Shown here in pieces: positions 37,124 to 49,830 of a DNA stretch of 64,000 nt. The notes under the pieces are model-generated. The model was not told the DNA's origin. It searched no databases and was given only the letters and a program-made list of their open reading frames with translations. Numbering within the stretch: the first letter of the stretch is position 1; each line of letters starts with the position of its first letter. A program made the translations under genes and the position numbers. This stretch comes from Fomitopsis serialis (Eukaryota > Basidiomycota > Agaricomycetes > Polyporales > Fomitopsidaceae), in NCBI RefSeq assembly GCF_022376445.1, contig NW_025954970.1, positions 186,001 to 250,000 of the forward strand. Direction: 5' to 3'.

Positions 37124-38365
37124 ACAGGCTACAGCGACCGTAGGAGCAGCGCTTTTCGCACAACGTTGAGCCAGTAGGGGAGTTGTGGAGGTGAGTTTCT
37201 TCTCGGACTTCTGCGTTCAGAAGAACTTAGACGGTTAGCGGTAAGCCACAACTTGAATATAGAGCACGGAGCACCCTCCTAGCACTCGCTGTGACGCGCC
37301 ACAATCGGCTCCCCGATTCGGCACGACCACGAGGTTACTGAGCGTTTCCATATCCGGGTCAAGTGTGGCTCTTCTCGAGCTTGTCTTGTACTCTCAGGCT
37401 GTTGCATCCCGTCTTGAATTCTCAATTACATGTTGCCACCTTCTGTGTTACTGCGCTCAGATCTTCGTGCGATTGATGAGGACTCGCTTGTTGCGTGGTT
37501 TGCGAGAAATCCCGACGCACTACTGCATACTCGTCAACTGAAATCGTCTTCGTGCCGAACTGGTGTAGATTGAGTCTCTCAGTGTCAGCACGTTGTTGGC
37601 ATCCTGCCAATGTGGGTCTTTACTCAGGACACTGTTCTCCTAACTCTATAAACGTATGTTCTTCCGCTGACTCGGAACGGCGACCAGCAATAGCTACAAT
37701 GGGGCTGTCTTATCGACAGGCCTGAAGGCCTGATTGAAGCAATCGGGGACTCCGTCGGACTCACCCCGATCTTCGGTCAGCACGTCCGATTCTCGTCTCG
37801 CGTGTTGTGGTCCCAATGATTCCGGCCAGCTTTGGGTCAGCTCGTACGTAAGTATACTCACTTATACTGTCCGAATTCGTTACGTTGCCATGACATTGAC
37901 TTTCTCTCGTCCCGACCATCTGTTACGCCCAGGCGCCGGGCCAGGATACTTACGCCAAGGTCACCGGGTCGCCATGCACGAGGAATCAACTGGAATCAAG
38001 CTTCCTGCCGGGGCTGATCCCAATCAATCTCCTTACTTTATCCCGACGCATGGGTCGACGACCACGCTGTTCCTACCGGTGCCGCTGGCTGGCCCTGGCC
38101 TGGCATTCTGACCCGAGGCCCGGACGAGCCGCAGGTCCAGCCAAGGCACATCGTGGCAGTCGCGCCGGGGTCCGCCAAGCTAGAGCGAAAGGTATGTAAA
38201 GCGACGGGACCAACTGCCCTTCCCCATTCCCGCCTTTCCGCTCATTCCAGTCTTGAGGACTCCTTTCTTCTCAGCTATTCCGAGCAGCTAGTCTGTCCTT
38301 CACGCCTCCGCAGGCTCGCTTGTACCCAGCCCCCGGCTCCTCGCCCTTCTTCCGCCGTAGATCGC
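37124..38365. other. Intergenic between divergent genes
   Basis: About 1.2 kb between COG3 (-) and the secreted-protein gene (+). It must contain both promoters. No ORF has recognisable features. Confidence 0.5.
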
Positions 38366-38369
38366 AACA

Positions 38370-39415
38370 ATGGCTCGCCTTTCATTCCTCGCCCTCATTG
38401 CTTCCGCCGTGGTATTTGTTGGCGTCCAGGCGGCGCCGGTCCCCAGCGATGGTGGCCTCGTGTACGTTCGGCACAATGCTGCCGGTGCCGGTGCTAGTGG
38501 TCAGGCCAGTGCCAGTGCCAGTGGCAAGGCAGCCAAGGCCAGTGCCAAAGCTGCTAAAGCCAGTGCCAAAGCTGCCAAGGCCAGTGCCAGTGCCACGGAC
38601 AGTGCAGCGGATTCCACCGCAACTGCCGCTAGTAGTGCAGCGAATTCCACCGCATCCGCCGCTAGCACTGCGGGTGGGACCGCCTTCGTTGCAGGGTCTT
38701 TCACGGAGCAGGCGTGAGTCTCATGCTGGACCCACAGCATAACGTGCTCATTCGTCTCCTACGCAGCTACGCCGACTTCCAGATCTCTGACGGTACCGGT
38801 GGAGATGCTGAGGCACAGGCCAACGCTGTTTTCGTCGGTACGTATACGTTGAAATGCGCTCTGCTCTCGCTGGTATGCTCACATACACGTCCCGCAGATC
38901 CCTTCGCCGGCATTGACCTTTCCACTGTCGATGCTGCCACCGTTTCGACGATGACCACCATGCGCAAGGCAGCGGAGAGTGCGGAGACGGATGACTTCAA
39001 CCCTCAGATCGATGCTGCCTCCGGCGACGCAGGTAAGGGCTCTTGCTGGGTGCACGTATCATGCTAGTGTCGACGCTGACCTCTACAATTTCATCAGCCG
39101 ACGCTCTCCAGGTCGGCAAGATCAAGAACAAGGTGCTGAAGCTCACCGGCGAGGTGCAGGTCCTGAACATCAAGGTACTGTGGCGCCACCTGAATTTCCG
39201 TGTCTCAGTGTCCCTAACCTTCCCTTCTCAGATCGCACAGGCGCAAGCTACAGGCGATGATACGTCAGATTTGGAGAGCCAACTTGCGGACGAGCAGTAC
39301 GTACATACGTCGATGCACGCCTGACATGGTCTGACAGCCTCACAGGACGAAGCTGACAACCAACATTGCCACCGACACCGACAACGCTGGAAAGACATCA
39401 CAAGGTGTTGCGTAA
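38370..39415 (+). CDS. Small secreted protein, Ala/Ser/Lys-rich, agaricomycete family
   Basis: Six exons: 38370-38713, 38767-38837, 38898-39032, 39098-39174, 39232-39296 and 39346-39415. All introns are GT-AG and 49-65 nt, with an intact frame of 253 residues. MARLSFLALIASAVVFVGVQA is a clear signal peptide, probably cut before APVPSD. A low-complexity region of ASAKAAK-type repeats follows, then TDSAADSTATAASSAANS. The conserved part has YADFQISDGTGG, AQANAVFVDPFAGIDL, LQVGKIKNKVLKLTGEV and TKLTTNIATDTDNAG, a family I know from Polyporales genomes as abundant small secreted proteins without assigned role. No cysteines are evident in the mature part, so it is not a typical disulfide-rich effector. 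It may act at the cell surface. The last four exons are each 65-135 nt. Confidence 0.88.
38505..38595 (+). repeat. Coding minisatellite in the secreted-protein gene
   Basis: Imperfect tandem copies of a roughly 21-nt unit (GCCAGTGCCAAAGCTGC and variants) encode repeated ASAKAAK heptads. Units differ at third positions, so the protein repeat is better kept than the DNA. Copy number is likely to vary between strains. Confidence 0.75.
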
Positions 39416-39669
39416 ACGTCTGCGGTGGTTTGTTGCCTTCATCTGTTACACCTTTTTTGTGTTTGACACCCGCTCGGAATACATTTGGATTTGGGATGAA
39501 ACAAATTTGCTAGTGTGATAAGTCGAAGGCAGTCCTTGTCATGACTATGAAAGTCAGGAGCAACATATCCACCGCATACCAAACCTCCAATAAGTGTATC
39601 CACTCATCGAATCTGCATTCACTACATGTACGGCGGCAACATCTAGTACATAACTTACGCGAAGTCGTT

Positions 39670-42600
39670 TTACATCGTTGCACCAAGACCCAGCTTCGTC
39701 TTCTTCATCTTCGCCGTCAGTGGTGCATCCAACCCACCAGACAGCCCAATTCTTTCTCCTTCTGCCCAGCCCATCGCCGCAAGCATGCGGAAGCCTACGT
39801 TCGACTCGCCGATCTTGGGTGCAGCCTGTGAAGCAGACGAGAATCAGGGTCGATGCCTCTCAAAGCCAAACAATCTACACACCTTGCCAACCTCCTCTCC
39901 TTCACGATGCTTCGCGAGTGACTGTCCCGCTTTGCCCTTGCCCTTGCCCTGCCAGGGCGCGCCCCAGGTGCTGTCCTTGTTCGTCTTCGTAATCCGCCCG
40001 ATCTTCTTCTCGTTGATCCGAACTCCACTTCTCGACGTCTTGATGAGCGTCGTGTACCGACCCCGCCCTGTGCCTTTACTCTGGCTCTTCAGGTTGAACG
40101 CGTCCGCGAGCTCGTGTATCTTCTTCCGCGTCTCCTTGTCACAAGGCGGGAGCGCCATTGTGCTCTTGTCGCCAATGTCTTCGATGAACCGCCGTATCTG
40201 CGCCTCGAGCGACACAAAGTCGACGATGCGGTTCTCCACCTCCATGTGTTGCTCGAGCCGGGCGGCGGCGAGCATCGCCTTTCTGCCCTTCTTGCCACCC
40301 TTGTGCACCGCGAGCGGGTCGGCGGCGACTGCGATCATATCTTCCTTGCGTTTGCGCTTGTTCTCGGCTTTCTTCTGCCGGTCTTTCTCCCACTGGTCTT
40401 TCAATTCTGGAGGAACGTGCTTGTCCTTTCTTCGGGCTAGGGAGAGGTCAGCGCTTCGTTCGTCTAAAGGCGAATGCCGCATACCGGCTGGGGTCATCAT
40501 CGCAGCAGACTCGTCGTCATCACTAACAATGTCGTCTTCGATCGCTCGGAACGAGTTCTTCTTTCCCTTCTTGTCTCTGTTAGATAGTATATGGACGTTG
40601 GCATCCAGCATCTCCTGCAAACACTCTTCGGTAAGTAAAGTCCTGGCTAAAAGTAAAGTATAGCGCGCCTGTATTTCAGCGATGAAGGCCTCGTCCTCAT
40701 CGGCCAATGCCACGTTGTCCATGTCTTCGTCGCTGGAGTCGTCCACTTGTCGAGCTTTGCCCTTGCCCTTGCCCCGACCATTGTCTCTCGCGCGCATCCT
40801 CGCTAGTCTTGCTCGGAACCCAGCCCTTGGTGTATCTTCCTCGTCGGATGACTCATCCTCGTCTTCCTCCTCACTCTCCTCGCCAATCAGCGCGCGCTCC
40901 TCGGCGGCGAGTGCTCCTTCCAGTTCCTCATCCTTGTGTTGAGCATCGTCTTCCTCGCTCTCGCCGTCACTCCCTCTTGAACTCGTCGGCGTCGCTCCCT
41001 GCTCGTCTTCTGCGCGCATGCGCTCCCCATCTGCAATGTCGTCCATCGTAATATGCCTCGACCCCTCCGCATTCATACTCTGCACAAAGCTCTTCATCGC
41101 GTCCACCGAGATCTCCGCGTCCAGCTCCATCGCCCCGATGCCATTCGACACTTGCTCGATGTCCTCGTCGCTCGTATCGCCAAAGTTGACGTCCGAATCG
41201 CCGCGGCGCTGCTCCGACTCGCGCGGGTCGCGCTCCCTGCCCTCGCGCTGCGCCTGCGCCTCCGACGCGAGCGCGCCGAACGCGCCGAAGCGCCTGGGCG
41301 TGCGCCGCCGCGCCTTCTTCGAGCGCTGGAGAAGGGAACGGGGACCACCCACGGGGAACAATTTCCGTGTCTGCTTCTTCCGGCTGGAGCTCTCGAACGA
41401 AAAGGAGATGGCTTCGAAGGGTGGGGGTGAGGGAACGCTGGGAAGTTCGGTAGGTTGCGGTGTTGTCGGTGTCGCCTCGGCAACTTCCTGCACATTCTGG
41501 GAGGCAGACGGCACCTCCGGTGGTATTGTGCCCTCTGGGACACTGGGGAGTGGGGTGGATGCTGATGTATGGGTTTCATGGCTCTTGGTGAGCTGGCGCC
41601 CGGTGAGGATAGAGGTCATCGTAATGGTCTCTACCGTCTCCGCCACAGGAGCCGGCGTTGTCGCCCGACTCAAGCGGGGGTGGGGGGCGACATATACGAT
41701 GATCTCTTCGTCCTCTCCGAGCGCACCCTCGATCCGATCGGTCATCGCTGTATGATGGGGTCGAGCTGCCACTGGTGTAGGAGTAGTGTCGACGAAAAGC
41801 CAGCGAAAGTCTCTTCGCTCGTCTTCGCCTGGATGGAGGGTGTAGCGCACGATTCTTCGATGGACATCGTAGATGCGATTGCATCAACCTCTGCTTGAAG
41901 TTTGCCTACGTCGGCAAAGTCTATCTCTTCTAGATGCTTTTCATTCCGGATGCGTTGTCGTCAATTTCGGGCTGTCCTCTGCTGAATACCCGCGACACTT
42001 GATCTGCAGTTGGTACATGGCTCTTCTCGTCATCAGCTGTCAGTGCTGGTTAGCGAACAATCTACAAGCACGGCAGAAATTACTGACCTACAGCCTCCAC
42101 GATGGGCTGCAAGATCTCTTCCTCTTCTTGGAAGAGCGTAGCCGTATGGACGGAGCGCACGAATACGATGGGTTTGAGCAGAGGCCTATCCTCATTCAAT
42201 AAGCTCGACAATGGTACGCCCGCCCGTAGTTTAGAATCGAGTTGGCCTCTGCTGGGGCGTCCACGCCCATGGGTATTATATGTGTCGTGGGATTCGCCTC
42301 GCCCGCGGCCTCTGAATGAGTTCCTGCCACGAGGTCTGTCTGTGCCCCTAGCAGCGGGGCTGTCGTGGCCTGAGCCAGGATAGGATCCTCGTCCTCGTCC
42401 CCGACCTCTCACAGTTCCATTGTATGTCAAATCTATCAATAAATCGGCATTATGCCCTCTTGATCAGCTCTACGAAAATACGAGGTGCACAACTGCACTT
42501 CGAGAAAGGCGACACATACGGTCTGGCCACATCTGCACAGGGAAATCGAGGTCATCCGCGTAGGCCGCACCGCCTCTGCCTCCACCACCACCGCCGAAGT

Positions 42601-42733
42601 TGGGCGCATCACCTCGTCCCCGCCCACGTCCTCTGCCCCTTCCTCCTCCACGACCGCCTCTATCAGAAGATGACTGTCCATGTGGGGAACCCCTCGAGCC
42701 TCCTCCTCGTCCACGATGGTTGCCTCTAGCCAT
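39670..42733 (-). CDS. SQS1: R3H and G-patch protein, SQS1-like
   Basis: Exon 1 starts at 42733 with MARGNHRGRGGGSRGS and Arg-Gly-rich repeats, ending before a 63-nt intron. Exon 2 (about 42420-42070) continues RG-rich, then LDSKLRAGVPLSSLLNEDRPLL. The next part holds EEIDFADVGKLQAEVDAI and DERRDFRWLFVDTTPTP. A long acidic middle with many SDEED runs follows. Near the C-terminus is an R3H-like segment (RRFIEDIGDKSTMALPP...KIHELADAFNLKSQS). After a 57-nt intron the last exon (39825-39670) is a G-patch: IGESNVGFRMLAAMGWAEG, then LGLGATM. Yeast Sqs1/Pfa1 activates the helicase Prp43 in ribosome biogenesis and splicing through its G-patch. Two frame breaks, at the A-run 41938-41941 and near 41851, are each repaired by one base. 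The gene is head-to-head with USE1. Confidence 0.88.
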
Positions 42734-43054
42734 AGATTATGGATACACAAGATTTGACGATTGATAGTTGATTGATAGAGCACAGAAAAACGAATACAAG
42801 TGACAAGAATACAGCCTCTAGCTTCAAGAATGCAGAAAGGAGCGACGGTTTCCGGATGAAATGGATCTGAAAGACTTCGCACTGACTCGCGGTGGTCGGG
42901 GCTCCAGTGACAAATAGACGCCCGCGATCGCTCGGTGTATCATTGATAGCACTTTCCAAAAAGGGATACGCGCCCACTGACGTGCGCACTGCAGCGCGGT
43001 CACGGTGCCTCCTCCTCCTGCCACAGCCAGACACGTCCATCTTGCCTTACAGTC
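42734..43054. promoter_or_regulatory. Bidirectional promoter region of SQS1 and USE1
   Basis: Only 321 bp separate the two divergent start codons, so both core promoters must fall here. There is no clear TATA box; the sequence is mixed in composition. Co-expression is possible but not shown. Confidence 0.5.
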
Positions 43055-44027
43055 ATGAACTTCCAGTCCAACGAGCAGGTCACCCACGACAGAATCAATT
43101 TGGCTCGCCTAGTGCGAAGGCTAGAGAAGAGCGTAGCCGCTGAGGATTGGGACGCAGGACATTTACCACCACGCGCGACTTGGATCAAGACACAACAGAC
43201 TCTCCAGGTGCGTAGATTGTGACCGCCGCACACGCAAGTAGAAGATGACTCATGTTATGGCTCCAGAAATTGAAGTACGCACGGAAGCTGCTGGACAACG
43301 TTGAGTTGCACGAAAGTGACCAGTATGTCTGGTGCAAACTCCGTGGACACAGAAGAGCCTGATGGTGTATTTCGGCAGGGATGCATTCCAGAGATACGCA
43401 GAACTTCGCGCGACTCTTGCACGCTTGCATAGCGTCGTGAAAGAGGTCGACCAACGTGTCACACCATCACCAACACGGCCGACGCCGATTCTACCGATCA
43501 TACCATTACCCAGATCCACTCGGCCAGCACCTGTTCCATCCATACGTGTTTCTGAAGAGGAAGGACAACTTCAGACACGCTCCTCCGGGGATGACAGCAC
43601 GGCGAGTGCTCACGACCTCCTGCTCTCTCCCTCAGACACCAGCACCCTGCTCGATTCCGCACCCGTCAGTGCCACCCTTCTCCCGGCCGACCCACCGTCA
43701 TCCGCCGCACCAAGCGCGAAGCCCGCGCCCGCGTTCCTGCAGAACTCGTCCGCGCTCCAGGAGGAGCTCTCCGCGCAGCTCGCCCAGATGGCAACGCAGC
43801 TGAAGCGGAACGCGCTGCATTTCTCCGATGCGCTCGAGAAGGACAAGGACCTCGTGCAGGAGACGCAGGGGAAGCTAGAGCACAACTACGATGTAATGAG
43901 CAAGGAGCGCGTGCGGGTGCGGGACCACCACTCGAAGAGCTGGGGGACGACGTGGCTCGTCATGCTCAGTCTGCTGGTTGCGCTGGTTGGGTTCATACTC
44001 ACTTTCCTCGTTATCCGTATCACCTAA
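43055..44027 (+). CDS. USE1: USE1-type SNARE of the endoplasmic reticulum
   Basis: Three exons: 43055-43207, 43267-43322 and 43379-44027. The introns are 59 and 56 nt and the frame is intact, giving 285 residues. The N-terminal part (INLARLVRRLEKSV, then TQQTLQKLKYARKLLDNV) is helical, as expected for Use1. A Ser/Thr/Pro-rich linker follows. The SNARE motif runs from about LQEELSAQLAQMATQLKR through NALHFSDALEKDKDLVQ to KLEHNYDVMSKERVRVRDHHSKS, with an Asp at the zero layer typical of Use1 proteins. The tail anchor is TTWLVMLSLLVALVGFILTF, ending VIRIT. Use1 acts with Sec22, Ufe1 and Sec20 in Golgi-to-ER retrograde fusion. COG3, 6 kb away, serves the same general route; I take their closeness as chance. 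Confidence 0.9.
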
Positions 44028-47000
44028 GACACCTCCGCAATGGATCGTCTAGGCTCATGGTGCGTGTGGTATCCTGTGTACACTCCTCGATATGACATGG
44101 CCTTATGAACACCAGTCCTCCTGACGCAGATAGGCGACAGCGAGCTATTGTGCTTGTGGCCCCTGAATTAACCTGTGACTATGATTTCGTTCGGAATGGT
44201 GCTTATGTTCGAGTGATAGACAATGTGCGTTGCTTCCGGACCCCGCAACGCCATGTAGGTTGTCATCACGTCTCTGAAGGAGCTCTCCGTGTTCGCCCGG
44301 CTTCCACCCAAATGTCAGTTCCAACTCCACAGCCCACAGCAGTGAAGCAAATCCATCGTACATGAGTGTGCGCGTGGTATTGATCATACAAGTTACTGAG
44401 CAATATCCGCTAGTCCCGGTGCGCCGTATGCTATTCCATACTGTACATGCTTGCTATTACGTAGGTTACATGGTGAGTGAGTCCAATCATGCGATCATGC
44501 TGTCCGTGAAGATGGTATCCTGTACGCGGAGCGGGGTTCGTGTATCATTGTATACGGCATCGTCGCCATACCCGAGTGAGTAAAGGCATGTTCTCCGTGA
44601 GACCCCTGATGTTCTGCTCAGGTACTCTTGCAAGGTTTTGGCGCGGATCGCTCAGTTTCCGGTCCGGCGGAGCAAGACCGTACGATATCTAAGGCAGGCC
44701 CGAGTCGTAAGCACGAACATCCCTTCCAGCATGCACGTCATGGCATTGATATATCGAGAGGATGTACGCACCCGCAGATCAGTCGTCATATGTATCGCGA
44801 CGACCTTGCCCACCGTCTCCTTCATGTTCGGGCCCATGACGAAATACACCTCGTCGCCCAGCTGTGTATACCTGAATGAGCAGGCCGCTGATCGGGATAA
44901 GACAGGTCGCACGGACTCTGTATCTCGTGTGGGCGTCGAAGTTGGCCGCCATAGTGGGGGTCAGCCTGAGAGCAGCAGTCGTGGGCTGTCCGCACGTACG
45001 CTGCGCATGGTGTATGTACGTGCCCAACCCGGCGTGCTGCAACGTCATCCTGCGCCCCGCAGCTGCCTCGTTTGCGCGGTGGAGAGGGCCTGGCCTGAGG
45101 CCGGCGTCTCAGCTAATACGGCCGTGACTTAACCCGATCGCCCGTGCCCCGTCCCGCTCTCGAATATATCCCGCAGTGAAGATAGAAAATTTTATTCACA
45201 GTCAAGCCGAACCCAATATTCAGGTACATACCGGGCACCACATTTCAAGTTGAGGAATAGATGCTGAACATAAATCCCACCAACAGAACACCCAGGATCC
45301 AGAATAGCTCCCCGGACCATGAACCGGACAATACGCAGACCACAAAGGGTATATCAGCGCACCACAGTTGCTCGATGCGAGTGGAATGTTCTGGCCAGGG
45401 AGGCCGCAATCCGAGGGCAGGGCGCCGATGTACAAACGCGCAAGGCCCGCGTTCTGCCGCCGCACCATCTGCACCCGGGCCACATATTCCTGAATCAATC
45501 TTGCCAAAGCATCCGAGGCTCGAGCTCCCTGAAGCATTCAGAGATATCGCTTAGGGCAGGAAAACAAGCAATTGCAAATGCGAACCTGCGTGCGTTGTCG
45601 CGGTTGATAGACCCGTCGAAGAGCAGCCGCGGGGACCTAACAAACGTCCATGTAGGTTCAGCTTCCCGCTTGGAAGCAGACGGCCAATCACCTACCCCAC
45701 GTTGGACGCGGACCTTGTGAAGTTTTGTAGATGGGCGGTAAGCCTGCAGTGCAGAGGCCGACACTGCTGGCTGTATCAGGCGCCGCTGACTATAGATGTG
45801 GACCGTTGTACGCTGCGATGCCGTAAGTTGTTAATTTGCGGTCGATCGGTCCTAGCGGGCAGTGCTACATAGCGGCCGATACTCTGGTCCACCGTGTTCG
45901 GTCCGTTATCGACGAGGAAGCACAGTGTCACGTAAATGACCCGGAGATCTGGGCATGCATTGGATCCGGGGAGTTGAGTAGCGATCGGACATGATCGGGA
46001 AGGTACGGAGGTGCTCACCTTGTACATAGGGACACAGGCGGCACCAGTCGCGTATGGAATAACCCAGAACCTATGTTTCAACTTCCGTTGTCCGCGTAGT
46101 GTTTGACGATCGCCTGGATTCAGATAACAGTCAATTGTCGAGTGATTCTGGGACAGTCAGCAAATCGCGCAAACGAGAACTCAACACCGGATTGAATTGT
46201 CTTCCATACGATGAAGAAGCAGCCTGTCGGGTACACGTAACATAAGCGATCGTGCTTCCTGTTCTCTAGATCAATGGCATAAATGCGCTCTCGGAGAAGT
46301 ACCCTTTACGTGTGCACGGGAGAGTATTAGAAGCCGTCTACTCGAAGACTTGAGCCGTCAGTGTGAGTTAGTTGAGCCAGCTCGGGTAGTCAATGCTGCC
46401 TGAGACTTCATTTCAGCCTGCATCGCAAGAGTCGAGGAAGATCCTCACTTCAACCAATGGGCCGGTAGGCATTATAGCGATCAGCCGCTCCGACTGAGTA
46501 TGCGAGTAGTAGAATAAGACGACACATGCGTGGGCTACACCCGACAGCCAACGTAGCTCGGTGCACAGGGATGTTGTCCCAGCGAGGGCGACGATGCAAC
46601 CTGTGACGGCCAAACCAGAAGCGTGAAACCAATAGGGAGGCCGTCATTACGAGGAGGGGGTGGGTCCTCTTGAGTGTACGTCGCACGCCACCCACGAGCA
46701 TAGGACGTTCATGCCGGCGGAACCGCACGTCAGTGTACTTCATTCAATTTCCCATTCCCATCGAGTGCAATGGCGTGGACTCTTCCCTATGTCGTCGAAC
46801 GCAAGCAGACAGACCCAGGGCGGTCGTAGCATAAGCTGTAACCGGGCATGTGGAAGAACCGGGATAGCCCTAGTAGCTATGCGAAAGAAGTGAACAAGCG
46901 GCACGTAGTTGAGAAGGGGTGGACCACGCTTGAGAGATACGAAGGTCATTCTTGAGGAGGATCAGAGGGTGGCATGAGATAGACCACACAAGCACTCGAA

Positions 47001-49175
47001 GCCTAGAACGCCAGCAGCGCACTCCACCTGTCGCAACACGTCTGTCACTAGCTGACCAATGGCACTCTATGCTAATGCATACAGATATCAGTGATTCTGG
47101 ACCGATTGTGAGAGAACACGACGTACCGGCGACGCGCTGCGGAGCTGTGTAGCACAGACTGCAGTCACTTGACGATCCCGCAGACTGATCACAGCAATAC
47201 AACCAGCTCAAAGCCCCAGCTTCCCCGCGCGCGTCCCCGTCCGCGCGTGAGAAGGCGAGAAGGGGCACGGTAGTGTGTGGGCGCGCCGCATCCGCTCGAG
47301 TGCTTCTGCGGGTGCTCTGGGCCAGTGGGACTCGAGGATGTGGAGCACCTTCGATCCAAGGCAGGCTTCCACGGCTTCTTCACGAGAATCGCGGCCCAAC
47401 GTCGTCGTGATCATGACGGCCAGGCCAGCGGCAGACCAGGTCCTCCGGCCGAAACAACTTGAAGGCGCGATATCTGCTGACCGTAGGCAAGACGCAGGCG
47501 TCCTGCCCGGTCATGAGGCTAGTCCTGCACACGTGATGATTGAATGAGGATTATCCTGTGCGACAGCGAGAGCGAACGCACCCGCGCAAACACCGCGTTG
47601 CGCGGCGGCACACTGCTTTGAATTGTTTTTGAAGCGCTTCTGTCAGGACCTGGCCATGGACGGTGTTCCGCGGAATACCCTCTAGTGCTACCTTGGGGTG
47701 CCTGGGAGGAGCGCGTCTGACTGTCAAGCCCGGTAAGCACGCTAGAAGCCTCATCATTGAATGCTAGTAACACGACCTCGAAGCCGCCTGCAGGGACTAG
47801 GTAGTCGCTCTCAGGCTCAACCTGCACACTACTCACCCTAGGTGCGCCTAAGACTCAAACAGGCGCCATTCGGACGCCTCGGCGCCGCTGGATCCCTGGT
47901 CGACCGGAATAACGAGGTCACACAATGCGATAAGTGATCGAGAAAATGGCCCATGGGTATCAGAAACTGCAGGGAGCAGGCCGGGCCCGGAGCGATCGTG
48001 CCCGGAAACGGGCTGCGCGGAGGCGGTGCTGCGTCGAACAGGCGGATCACAGAAGGCTTTGTGGAGATGAAGTCGATATGACGGGAAGGGCGTGCTCGAT
48101 CATAGAGGCCGAGTAACTTTGGCTGTGCGCATCGTACTACGCGGTACATGATGTTAGTGTCCCATACTCCATTCGCATAATAGCTCGTAGCACATACACA
48201 CGTACCGAGGGGGTGAGTCGGCTGTTCTGCCACGCTGTGTGTGCTCTATTGCTGTCCAACTTGATGGACATCGGTCAAACGGAACCTCCGCGCATGTCAC
48301 CCTTTGTGAAAAGGGCGTACCGATCAGTACGTATGCGTACGCGAAGCTGTTCAGATCTCGTAGACACAGCTAAAACGGCGCGTCTTCAAATGCTTCACGC
48401 GTCACTGGCCCGGTCACCGGTCGCCCTCTGCAGAGAAACAGTACTATATACGTGGAGCCTGAGGGAGTTTGCCCAGTGGACACAGCAAATCGCGCACAGA
48501 CTACGCATGACTGGTACACCTGCGGGACATAAGCCATTGAGTGGCATCACCTCCACCGGGTCGATGTCACATAACTTCTCCACCGTCATGACGCCATACG
48601 TTGAAGTAGTACGCACTCTACTATACCACGCGGAAACCTACATCAGAGTTGTGTCAGGCATCTGCCGCATAGGTTCATAGGGAAATTCAACATCCAAAAA
48701 CGAAGCTGTCCTGGGCAGAGTTCATCCTAGAACCGGGTACCGACAGCGTGGTTCATTGGCAGCGAGAGAGGGACGTCCGCCATTCGCCCGCCCAGCCTTA
48801 ATACCTAAACGCACCGAATGGATGGCGTGCAGGTGCCTTCAAGGTTACGTCCGCTTCATCCTCAGGTCGTGGCTTCGCGTGCGTTCCGTCGCCAGAGCCG
48901 TATGTAAACCTCGCAGGCTATGCGAACTGACCCCGAACGCACGCGCACCTTCGGGAAGCGGAAGGCCGTTTTGAATTTGCGTATGCATACGAACGCGGCC
49001 TCCTGCGTTCTATCACAGATAGACAGAGAGGGAGATGAGCGACTCGCCGTCACGGATTCGGACGTCAACCCTATTTGCTTAAAACGCACCTCAGCTATGT
49101 ATGGAGGCTTGCCATAGCGGGGCAGCACCGCCAAGTGGCCCCGCCCGCGATAAGCTCCTGCATCTCTTCCTTTCG
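44028..49175. other. Gene desert with possible membrane-protein relics
   Basis: About 5 kb without a supported gene. Several minus-strand stretches are hydrophobic and look like fragments of membrane proteins, for example at 45245-45400 and 47700-47836 (GGFEVVLLAF), but no start, splice pattern or full domain can be built. The rest shows only short mirrored ORFs. Confidence 0.4.
45245..45400 (-). pseudogene. Possible last exon or relic of a membrane protein
   Basis: One minus-strand frame ends at TGA 45245-45247 and reads LWCADIPFVVCVLSGSW followed by LFWILGVLLVGFMFSIYSS. These are two hydrophobic segments with the look of transmembrane helices. Upstream the frame stays open but is not recognisable. 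No start or splice acceptor is convincing. It may be a decayed integral membrane protein gene or chance. Confidence 0.2.
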
Positions 49176-49830
49176 CTACGATCCGGGAGGCGATGTGGGT
49201 ACTTCTGCGCAATGATCCTCGCGTGACGGATGCGGTACTTGGGCGATTTGTCCGTCGCCACAGAGCACGTCACACGCGTCGTGCTCGGGTGTCCCGCTCG
49301 CACAAAGGCGAGCTATACCATGTCCTATCGCGGTGTCGGACGTGTGCGCGAGCCGGTTTCGCGTATGGTTCACCGACCCTTGTAGGCGCGAGCACCGTTC
49401 CGGAGCTTGTATAGCTTTGCCAGCATCGTCGTAGTGGAAGTGGAGACCGGAGGGACGTTCTGTCGTTTCAAAGGCCATTGACAGAGGTGTCCGTCCCATA
49501 GGTAGGTGGGACTCTCCTTGCCACAGTGACGTGCCGACACGTTTCTGCGCAGTGATCATCGACCTCTGGCACCATGACCGCTGCGGGAGTTGGGCCATTC
49601 GCGCGTCGTGAGGCGTGTTGAACGCATTGTGCTCAGGTGTCGCATACGCTCCAAGACGAGCTGTATCATCTCCTGTTGCGCCATAAGAGGTGTCCGCGAG
49701 GTGTTTTCGCCAGTCGTACACCGAGCTTCAAAGTCATCCGGATCTTGAGTGGAAAAGCTAACACCGGTGGTGTGTTGAGTGGAAGTGGAGACCGAGGAGG
49801 CAATCTGTTCATTCAGGGATCAGGAGACAC
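49176..49830. repeat. Degenerate two-copy tandem duplication
   Basis: Two segments of roughly 330-350 bp (about 49190-49480 and 49530-49830) share order and many words: CTTCTGCGCAATGATC against TTTCTGCGCAGTGATC; CGTCGTGCTCGGGTGTC against GCATTGTGCTCAGGTGTC; GAGCTATACCATGTCCT against GAGCTGTATCATCTCCT; and GTGGAAGTGGAGACCGGAGG against GTGGAAGTGGAGACCGAGGA. The minus frame over both copies is open (49176-49721) and also repeats at protein level (ARLGAYATPEHNAFN and ARLCASGTPEHDACD). Differences are mostly substitutions. Confidence 0.6.

Noticed and set aside
39785..41755. Plus-strand ORFs of 245-292 codons
   Set aside because: They are antisense shadows of the acidic and Ser-rich SQS1 coding region.
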